Shown in pieces: positions 55,594-64,000 of a DNA stretch of 64,000 bases; position 1 is the stretch's first letter, and every line of letters begins with the position of its first letter. Under the pieces are notes generated by a model. It was given only the letters and a program-made list of their open reading frames with translations. It was not told the origin of the DNA and made no database searches. The stretch spans positions 2,108,001 to 2,172,000 of the forward strand of contig OX596340.1 in NCBI GenBank assembly GCA_951394405.1, given 5' to 3'. The stretch is from Coprinellus micaceus. Lineage: Eukaryota; Basidiomycota; Agaricomycetes; Agaricales; Psathyrellaceae. The position numbers were made by a program, and so were the translations under genes.

Positions 55594-56800
55594 ATGATCG
55601 GAATTTCCGCTACCTTCCTTTTGCTCTCTCACCTGACGCAGGTGTGAGTACTTTTCTATTGCCGCCCGTCGCAAGCCTGAAAGCTGACGGCTCTTGCCCA
55701 CCAGCTACGCGTTATCTTCGTCGACCGTTCCTCTCATCATCGTTGAAGGTCCATCCTCCTCCTCGTTAGACTCAGCTTCTACCGTCACGGTTTCTTCGAC
55801 CATCCCCATCATCACTGTAACGAGTATGACTGAGACAGTCTCCTCATCCGTCCCTATCATTGCCACGACAAGCAGGCCCGCTGCCGTCTCCTCGTCCCTT
55901 TCATTGACCACCTTCATCCCCTCTCCCACCGGAGTCAACTGCTACTGGGTGTCAGCTGGTCCCAATGGTACCACCATTATACCCCCCTCCGTGAACGCGA
56001 CCGCGACCGTTTACCCGACGTCCACGATCTGGTTTGGTAACGGGACGTCGTCCGTGTGGCCCTCTTACTCGACCGCCTATGCCCAACCAACTGGTACGGC
56101 CTCGACCACGTTCGGTAACGGCACCATCACCGTGTACCCTAGCACAACCGTGAGGCCAACCACCGTGTATCCGACGTCCTGGACTACCTCCAACAACGGC
56201 ACCGCTTACTCCAGCACAACAGTTACGCCAACCACTGTCTTCGGAACGCCTTTACCCGCTGGCACCGGAGTTGCCACCACGATCTTTTCCGATGGTACCG
56301 CGACAGTGCATCCTACCCCTCTGCCTACGTTCACCGCCGGCGGTAGCCACTTGGTGTGCTTCCCTGTTGTAACTGCTACTTATAGCACCACCGGGCCCAT
56401 CGTCACCGCCACTCCTGGAAAACCTGGCAAGCCCAGCGTTTCCATCACGTCCTCCACTGTCCCTATCATTACTGCGACTGGACCTATCGTCTGCAGTTCA
56501 AGTGTCGTCACCATCACACGCACCCTTGCTCCTACCAGCTCATCTGTCGTCACCATTACGAAGACCGTCGTCCCGACCAGCTCTTCTGTCAATACCGTCA
56601 CCGCGACAGTCATCCCGACCAGCTCCTCTGTTGTGACTATCACCAAGACAATCGTCCCGACCAGCTCTTCCGTCAATACCATCACCAAGACTGTCTTCCC
56701 GACTAGCTCGTCCGTTGTGACCGTCACTCAGACGGTGTTCCCCACCAGCCCTTCTGTCGTCACTATTACCAAGACTGTCTTTCCCACCACTTCGGCTTAG
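55594..56800 (+). CDS. Secreted Ser/Thr-rich repeat protein (cell-surface type)
   Basis: Two exons, 55594-55643 and 55705-56800. A short signal peptide (MIGISATFLLLSHLTQVYA) leads into a protein made almost wholly of Ser, Thr, Val, Pro and Ile. The middle has NGT-type N-glycosylation sites in repeated phrases (FGNGTSSVWPS, FGNGTITVYPS). The end is six 14-residue units of the form PTSSSVVTITKTVV. It would be heavily O-mannosylated. There is no GPI signal at the C-terminus, so it is probably secreted or wall-associated rather than membrane-anchored. No enzyme or adhesin domain is visible. Internal repeats make copy number prone to change. Confidence 0.8.
56531..56782 (+). repeat. Coding tandem repeat, six 42 bp units
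   Basis: Six units of 14 codons, each beginning PTSSS or PTSPS and continuing VxTxTxTV, run directly into PTTSA and the stop. Third positions vary while residues are kept, so the array is old and under protein-level selection. Confidence 0.8.
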
Positions 56801-57331
56801 AGGGGAATCATTGTCCCAGGTTGATGGTTTGACCCCAAATTATGGGGATGGTAGAAGCTCATCGGACAGCTCACAGTTGCTCGATTCCAGTCACTTACCT
56901 ACAAACTCCGGTGAAATGATGTTCCTCCCTTGATGTCATCATGTTAGAACCACCCTCTTTCCAGACGGTATTCGTTTGGATACCAACCTTTATACCGTAT
57001 CCTCTTAGCTATCATATCTTTAATGTTAGATATTGGATTTGTGACCTCATTTGTGAACCTTAGATCCAGTGCGGAGAGGCGTAGACTGGTTGTTCAGTCA
57101 AGCTGAGTTTAAGCGCCCACCGGCTACCTACACAGGGACCCACAATTTATCCCCAACGACGTCACGGCATGTGACTTGCCGAATTCGCCGCCACTGACAT
57201 CATGATTTCCACTAATTTGAAGCAAGTTCTCGAAACCCTCTTCTGGGCCTTGCTCAAGCCTGATAGACGTATAAAATGCAAGTCATTCCAAAGGTTTCCA
57301 ATCCATTCATCCGCGACGTAACCGACATACC
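56801..57331. other. Intergenic region
   Basis: About 530 bases between two plus-strand genes. It contains TTAAGCGCCCA at 57109-57119, 213 bases upstream of the next start codon. No coding sequence. Confidence 0.45.
57109..57119 (+). promoter_or_regulatory. Recurrent element TTAAGCGCCCA, copy 4
   Basis: Exact 11-mer in gagttTAAGCGCCCAcc, 213 bases upstream of ATG 57332. Shares flanking gag/cc bases with copy 1. Confidence 0.4.
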
Positions 57332-58599
57332 ATGCCCTCAGACGGAACAATACAAAGCCCCCAATTCAAACCAGCAGAACAAGCGCCCACAAGCACGCCA
57401 GCTTCGACTCCGGCGAGCAGCCCTGTTCGCACAGGTATTCCTCCTTCAACTGTAACCAGACCACCTATAGACCCTCACCAAGGACACGCCGAAAAGTCCA
57501 GCAGTACTGGAAGCAGTCACTCCGCCATACACTCTTCATCAGGATCATCCTCTCCCGGCCTTCACAAACAGCCGAAACCCCAGAACGTCTTCTCTAACGA
57601 CGGATCGTTTTTGGAAAGATTCCAGCGCCTGAAACGGGTACGCACCCATCTCCCCCTGCCTAATAGTGTTTATATCGCAGCTCCACTTACTCCATTCGTT
57701 TCGTCGATCCTCCGTACGCCCCACTGCCTCCTTAACTGCACTGACGTCGTGATGCTGCTGATTGCGTCGAACACCGGCCTTCCATACCATCACAGGAAGA
57801 AGACGAGAAAAGGAAGGAGAGAGAACTTTTAGAACGGTAGAGTATCCAATACCCCCATACTTTATAATTAGGTATATGGCTGACAACCGTGTTCGTGTGG
57901 GCCACAGGAGAAAGCAGTTCGCCGACCGATTCGTAAGTACAGTTTGTTGCGGCGTGGGAACGGGGGCTCACCAACCATGACACCGGAAACAGAAGAATAG
58001 AGGCAAACGCGATTATAGCGAGGTTTCCGAGCCCTCTAGCTCTGGAAGCGCATTAGGTTGTGCCAGTGGCAGCAGCGACGGGGTCCTGTCGCCCGGAGGC
58101 CCTTCCAAGCCCAAGAAGGTTAAGCTCGACCAAGGCGTTGCCCCCCCTCCATCTTCCTTTGAATCTAAACCTCTTAGTACGGGTTCTCTCCCTCCAGCAG
58201 CCGAACCGCGAAAAATTTGACCTGTCCTTTTCCAGACGAATACCAGAAAGAGATGCAAACTGTCAATACCGAGAGTCTCAAGGGCGGCGGTATTGGTGTA
58301 AGGCCTCTCACCAAGTGATGCCATGCAGGTACCATTGATACCATGCCCTTTCTACTCACCTTTGGGTTCGTGTAAGCACGGGCACTCTTGGGCCCTCCCA
58401 CCTCTCTTTTGATTGTTCAATACTAACGTATTCGTTGGGTACGCAGGCTACGCTTTCAACCTATCTCTTGCCTTTTCTGGGTCTTCAGCCAAACTGGAAC
58501 TTTCTATTCTGGGTGCAACTGGGCTTCCCGGTCCTGGGTCTTGTCGGGCTACAATCTCTGGGATCTAAGGGGTCGATAGTATACCATCTTCACACGTAA
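57332..58599 (+). CDS. Protein of unknown function: low-complexity charged N-half plus hydrophobic C-terminus, 269 aa
   Basis: Seven exons: 57332-57637, 57796-57836, 57908-57932, 57993-58176, 58236-58295, 58329-58369 and 58447-58599. They sum to 810 bases in one frame. The first 100 residues are Ser/Thr/Pro-rich. NVFSNDGSFLERFQRLKREE then leads into a Lys/Glu/Arg coiled segment and KQFADRFKNRGKRDYSEVSE. The C-terminal 65 residues carry TIDTMPFLLTFGF, LSTYLLPFLGL and FWVQLGFPVLGLVGLQSLG, which look like membrane segments. I do not recognise a family. The two halves could be two genes, but the splice phases join cleanly. Confidence 0.6.
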
Positions 58600-58793
58600 A
58601 GTGTATTATTTAACCTGAACATTAATTTGGTATCGTTTACGGAGCCTGGTCTGAAAGTCGAACGGGGGAGAACCTATCTTCATCCATTGTGAGCTATCCG
58701 TCCATCACGTCTTATGTCCACGAAAGTTTACATACCCTTCACGCTTACTGCGCCTCCAGAACGCGATATACCTAGGACAGCGTCAGGACGGAG

Positions 58794-61700
58794 TCATGCT
58801 CGAGCAAAAATGGCACGAACCTTGACGACGCCACTCTTCAAATCTTCCAGGCGATAACTAACGATCTCGACGGTCTAGGGTTTCAATATCAGCAACAAAT
58901 CCGTATACACGACAGGATGCGTGAATCTCACCTGCTGCCCAACATGCTGATTCGCCTGGAACACCTTAATCTTGCTCTTCTTCGCGTCGAACTCCCCGAT
59001 CACACCAACGACAGGCTCCTCCGCGCCGACATTCTGATGGTAGACCTGCAAGCCCTTATGCCCCTTCAATTTCACGTCATGGAGCTCGACTAAATCTCCT
59101 GGCATGATATCACTTGCTCTCTTCTGCACCGATGGACCATTCTGCTTGTAAATCGGGTAACCGTAGTCCGCTGCGGGAAGAGCGTTGGGAACCTCGCGGA
59201 TTACAGCATGAATAAATCCAGGATATGTGCCATCGCCAATGAGGCCCTTCTTCGATCGCTCGAAGAGGTTTGTCGCAGCCTCACACACCTGGACGCCTAC
59301 ACGACCCCATAAAGCCATCAGATCGTCGGCTGAGAGGTGCAAGTCGCTGGGAGATGTTGATGACTGGGTCGAAGCGCTGAGAACGGATGGCGGCTGCGGG
59401 GGTGATTGAATCGCGGACTGACGGCGGAGGGGTGGAGCTGCGACAGCGTCGACTTCCGGTGGCACTTGAGCTTCAATCCATGACATTTCTAGATCACCAC
59501 CTCCGATCTCGAGGTTTGAAGTCGGTATGGTGGGAAGCTCCCAATGAGAGGAGATGCTATCCTCCGGTAAGGGTGGTGGCGGAGACCTGGTAGGTGGCCC
59601 TGAAGTACGACGACCGGCGGGTCTGTTGGGCGGCAAAGGGGGAGGCGCCTCTTCTTCATAGATTTGAGGTTCCTCCACCATAACATATTCCGAAGGCTGA
59701 GCCTTCGGGGCGGGGGCCTTCCGTTGAGGCGGCGGAGGACTGATTGTAGACTCCCCAGAGACGCGACGCTGAGAGCTTACGGACTTGGTGCTTGGGCGGC
59801 GGGGTGGAAGGCCAGAAGGAACAGGCGGCCTGGTTGGGGGCGACGATGCCAAGGGCGGAGGCGAAGCAACATCCGCCGGCTCTCGACGGATCGGACGGGA
59901 TGCACGAGAAGGGATAGCAGGGGCGAGTTCCTCTTGGACATCTCCGTAGTGAACTTCTTCAGGGTCGCTTTCTTCTGCTTCTACCTTGACACCGTCCTCC
60001 GACACAGTCGAGCCTTCAACTTCGGATTCACTCTCGTGGGCTTGGGGTGGGGGAGGGGCTCGAGCGGGGGGCGCTCGAGGAGGCGTTGGGGCGGCGGGCT
60101 CTTCGGAAAGAACATGAGACTTGCGAGGTGGGAATGCGGAGGGCATCATGCCAATCCTCATACCACCCATGCCTGCCAACTTGGCTGCGATTCGCTCCTT
60201 GCGGGCCCGCTCTTCTGCCTCTTCGTCTATTTCGGGTTGCTCTTGAGATCCTTCAGCTTCATCGGTCTCCCTCTCTTCTTCCTCTTGCTGTTGCGGGGGC
60301 GGAGGTGGCCGCTTGGGGGCACCTGGAACAGGGGGCGCGGCACCAAATTTGATCCCACCAAGTTTGGCCATGCGCTCAGCGATCGTTCGTCGTCGAACAG
60401 CTTCGGCGCCTTCTTGAGTCTCAGGCAATGCTTGCTGTTCCCGTGGAGCGGGTGCATCAGTGATATCTCCTGGTGGGGTGACTGAGGTAGAGGAGGGCAG
60501 AACTTGCGAAGTCCTACGGCTCGGACTGTGAAAAGAAGGGTCGATAGGATCTAGGGGGTATGTCAGACAATCTTTAGGGAAATCAGAAAGTGAGGGACGG
60601 ACCGCCTTCTTCGTCATCGAGTACCTCTACAGGTGCAGGCACCTTCAACGAATCCTGACTAGTGGCGTGAACGATGGCAGGCGGAGCTGGTGGGAGGCTG
60701 CGATTCGCAGGAGGAGGTGGGCTTCTGGCCGGAAGGTTCGGACGACCGGGAGGAGGGGGAGGTGCCACGAATGAAGGGGCTGCACCGAGCACAGGAGGCT
60801 GGGCGAGTGGTGGAATTTCTTCCTCCTCCTCATACTCAGACCCGCTATCGTCATAAGGCATCCCTCCCTCTTCTGAGTGGGCCGACTTATCGGTACCTTC
60901 TTTGCGCGAAACGGGTGGAGTGTCCTCATCATATCCCTCCTTTGTGAGAGGAGTCAAGATCTGGGAGCGAGACATATCTTCATTTTCCTTTTGCAACACT
61001 TCTTCCTCATCCTCCACTGGAGCCGGAGGCGGCGGTGGAGAGACGCTGCGATGAGGAACGTCCGGCGAATGATGAACGGGATGGTGAGGCACCAATGGAG
61101 GCGCAGGAAGTGTATCGATGCTGGGTTTATGATCCTCATCGTCATCACTATACTCGCTTGCGCCTGGTTGCAAGAAAAAGATTATCAATTTGTATCGGTA
61201 GATACAGCGAGAATAGTTAAATTTTACCATCATCCTCGACTGAATCTTCATTCACCAAGGTCCCCGTCTGTTGGGGTGTTTCAGACTTGATCACGGCGGA
61301 CGATTGCTCTGGGAGTTTGATTTGCTTCGGGGCATCGACGTCTTTGGTCGATTCGTCACCTTCGTCAATGCTAGAAGGCTCTCCGAAGGTGGACTCCTGC
61401 GCGTCGACTAGTGCACGAGAAAAGTCCACTGAACCCCGAGACAACCGTTTCCCCTGAGCGGCGGGAAACAAGGGAGACAAAGTCGGGTCCGAAAGCTTGG
61501 AGGAACGTCTGGACTCGCCGACGGGAGGTGGGGAAGCTGGTTGTTCCAATTCCTTTTCGACAGTGGGGGGTGACGACACAAGGGCCTCATCAGCGCTGGA
61601 AGACTGCCTGCGAGGAACGACAGGGGCAGCGAAAGGGTTGATCCCACCCATCCTCGCAACGCGCTCCGCGACCTGGTGTCGCTTTGTTTCTTCGTCAAGT

Positions 61701-63134
61701 TCCACTTCAGGTTCAGACTCATATTCATTCTCCTCATCGATTTTCGCCTCCGATTCTTCGACAATAGGCTGGGGCTTTGCAACTGAGGGTGCGCCAAGCC
61801 TGCCGCCTATGTCCTCAGCGATATCGGATGCTGCTTCCAGTTCTTTGGCGGCCTTGGGGGTTTCGTTGGTTGGAGCGGAGGCGGCAGCCTCTGGATGGGC
61901 GGGGGTAGTAGGGAGTGGGGTGGCGAGGGCGGCCTTGGGGGGCGTCACAGGCTCGGCGACAGCTTCCGTCGCAGACGCGCTCGCCTCTTCCTGTTGTTCG
62001 GTGTCTGCCTCGGGTACTGGGGGTGGGGGAGCAGTTGGTTTGGCAGGTTTCTTGCGAGGGGGAGCTGCACGGCGAGGAACAACTGGCACGGGCATAGAAG
62101 CAGGCGGGCTGCGAGATGAATGATGCGATTCGGAGGATTCGATAGAGGCCAGGGATCCGGCTTCAGATGGCCTCCTGGCCGGCGTGGCTACGAAGGTATT
62201 GGGTGAGGTTAAACAGACGGATCGGATAATGAAATGCGTACTTCGGGAAGGAGGCGGCGTTCCCGCAGTTGATTCCGACGGAGGTGACGACACGACTGAA
62301 TAGGGCTTTCTCAGAAGATGGCATGGAGGTAACGAAGATGTACGGACCGTTAGGGACTGTTTCAATGGATACTGTTTCTGGCTCAGTTGCTTGCAGCTTG
62401 GGTGAGGTAATGGCTCCCTTGGGCGTATCAGAGAGTACTGCGTCCTCGCTAACAGACGATCTCTTCTTCGGTGGTGGCGGGGGACGCTTACCAAAGACAG
62501 TGGGCGGGGCCATACCGACGCGCGCACCGCCAAGGCGAGCCATCCGTGCCGCGATCGCAGCCCTACGCTGCCTCTCTTCCTCCTCTGGATCGACCTCCGC
62601 AGCTTCTTCGCCCTCAGTAGAGCTCGATTCCTTTGCTTCGCTCTCTCCCGCCGCTTTCTCCTCACTGTGCTCTAGAGGAGGTGATTTCACAATACCCTCC
62701 AAGTCCAACGGTTTACGTGGCTGTTCTTCATCGTCGTCGTCGTCGTCTTTGGGAGCGGCTACAACGGGAGGCGGTTTCCATTTCGGTTTCTCCAAGGCGG
62801 GTTTAGGGGCGGCAGGTGGAGGCCCGCCAAATGCGCCTTTCCCCTGCAGCGCCGCCATGCGTTCCTTGAGACTTTGCCCCTTGGTGATACTCTCCTTGGC
62901 ATCTGCGGTAGACGAGCCCGCCGATGGCTTCGCGGGTGTGGCTGCTTGCGATGGCTCGCCCGATGTCGGGGAGGGTGGCCGAGGTTTCCAACTGGAGAAC
63001 CCAGCTGGCTTGGGGCGGGGTGCTGGGGGAGCCGGGGCCGGTGCTGCGCTGCCTGCGCCAGCCTTCTCGAACGCCGCGATCCTGTCGCGCAACGATCCAA
63101 TCTTCTTGGGGGGTGCCTCTGCCTGGTCGGACAT
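58794..63134 (-). CDS. BBC1/AIM3-type actin-patch protein without SH3 domain
   Basis: In yeast Bbc1 binds type I myosins and restrains Las17/WASP at actin patches. On the minus strand this starts MSDQAEAPPKKIGSLRDRIA at 63134. Verified exon borders include 63134-62348, 62295-62242 and 62187 onward, with later introns near 61230, 60600 and 58930. Most of the protein is Pro/Glu-rich and disordered, with four copies of a short motif: RRAAIAARMARLGG, RHQVAERVARMGG, RRRTIAERMAKLGG and RKERIAAKLAGMGG. The C-terminal domain (HLSADDLMALWGRVGVQVCE, YPGFIHAVIREVPNALPAAD, MPGDLVELHD, then VSYRLEDLKSGVVKVRAIF) is the AIM3/BBC1 cysteine-proteinase-like fold; a Cys is present in VQVCE. The N-terminal SH3 domain of ascomycete Bbc1 is absent. 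Confidence 0.82.
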
Positions 63135-63313
63135 GGTGTTGTGGTGGCAAGGGACGGACAGGCGAGCTTATGTGCTCGACCCCACACATATGTCTTCCCA
63201 CGGACCTTTGATTCAATCAACCCGCAATGTACAATGTCCCTGGGCACACATGTTAATTAAAATTACGCTACAATGCCTCAAATCACTGTATCCATGCCAT
63301 TTCATAGTAAACC

Positions 63314-64000
63314 TCAAGACCTGGGTTGGGAGGTCGTGGACATGCGCGAGGGCGACGTCTTCCGCATCCAGAACGGCCCTACCCAGAACGTCAGTCCCCT
63401 TGTAATACACCAATTAAGGCATGGCGTTGGTAACCAACTTACCAACTGGATCATCTGCCTCGTGGACTGTCGTGGACCAGGATCCAATGACGCCGTAGGC
63501 TGAGCGTAGCCCACCTACTTGCAAACCCTCCGACCTGGTGGAGAGAAATTGAGCTTCACGTATCCGGGTACTGAACCGCTATCTCTTACCCCCAGATCGG
63601 GGCGCTTGCCTCCCCAGATACCTGTTTGAGTGTGTGTCAGTCACCAGCCTCGTAGCGGGGTCTAAAGAGACGTACGAAGCGCCATCTGACAGTCCCGTTT
63701 GAAGACATCCATGCTTTCCCGTTCATCACAGAATTGGTTAGGCCCCTCATTTCACCAGCAAAGAAGATGATGGGATTATGCGGATGTTCAGGATCTGGCT
63801 GTGTCTTCAAGAGTCGCATATCCACGGTCATCACTCTGAAGACCTCATCGAAGCTCTCGTCCTCAAATATAGAGACGTCTTCCGGAATCCCTGGCTGTAA
63901 CTAGAGCATCGTCTCGGTTAGCCGGACAGGGGCTGTGAAAAACATTCATGGATGGCTCACCAGCCCTTCGTTGTATCCTGCAACGCAACAGGTCAGCGAG
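63314..64000 (-). CDS. F-box-type basidiomycete protein, C-terminal part (runs off right edge)
   Basis: Only the C-terminal exons are in the window. On the minus strand they read GYNEGL, LQPGIPEDVSIFEDESFDEV, FRVMTVDMRLLKTQPDPEHP, then NGKAWMSSNGTVRWRF, WGGKRPDLG, YGVIGSWSTTVHEADDPVG and PFWMRKTSPSR, ending at 63314. The sequence GxVRWRF...VIGSWST...DPxGPFW is the common C-terminal module of a large basidiomycete F-box protein family. The F-box would lie beyond position 64000. Substrate unknown. Internal exon borders are approximate. Confidence 0.65.

Noticed and set aside
61497..63405. Long plus-strand frames of 208 and 378 codons across BBC1
   Set aside because: Antisense shadows of the Pro/Glu/Ala-rich minus-strand gene, whose introns and motifs are consistent.
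1..64000. CRISPR arrays, rRNA or tRNA genes, bacterial-type operons
   Set aside because: None were seen; the spliced genes and copia element show a fungal nuclear genome, where CRISPR and operons are not expected.

Overview
The window is nuclear DNA from a filamentous basidiomycete, most likely an Agaricomycete (mushroom-forming fungus). Genes are tightly packed on both strands and cut by many short GT-AG introns of about 48-60 bases with CTNAC-like branch sites. Several families are typical of this group: tandem short-intron P450s, a basidiomycete F-box-type protein, a secreted family with a conserved N-terminal motif, and a Ty1/copia element with a single long reading frame. All identifications come from reading the sequence; no database search was run. 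Where exon sums are quoted, the joined exons keep one open frame.

Layout. 1-14 kb: an unknown protein, a secreted GH20 beta-N-acetylhexosaminidase, a CorA-like membrane protein with a long Ser/Arg-rich tail (minus), a LEA2-like single-pass membrane protein, a secreted basidiomycete-type protein (gene 1, minus) and two small membrane proteins (minus). 14.7-28 kb: mostly housekeeping genes, namely a WDR7/rabconnectin-3-beta-like WD40 protein, a HAK/KUP potassium transporter, RanGAP, a SAC3/GANP-domain protein (minus) and a GlcNAc-induced protein 1 (DUF3605) homologue, followed by a decayed short-chain dehydrogenase.

29-37.5 kb: gene 2, a paralogue of gene 1, has a 7.2 kb copia element in its fourth intron. 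The element has two identical 309 bp LTRs, a 5 bp target duplication (CTGAC) and an intact 2139-codon gag-pol frame, so the insertion is very young. All exons of gene 2 remain open.

37.7-52 kb: a P450-rich accessory segment with three P450 genes around a small membrane protein, a mitochondrial-type protein and an atypical homeodomain transcription factor. 52-64 kb: TAF6 (minus), a Ser/Thr-rich secreted repeat protein, a two-part membrane protein, a BBC1/AIM3-type actin-patch protein lacking its SH3 domain (minus), and the C-terminal part of an F-box-type protein (minus) running off the right edge.

Most notable: the branch-site insertion of the young retrotransposon; the gene 1/gene 2 family with superimposable exon structure; a homeodomain whose invariant Asn51 is Arg; a recurrent 11-mer TTAAGCGCCCA in four intergenic places; and the very long low-complexity Gag extension of the copia element.
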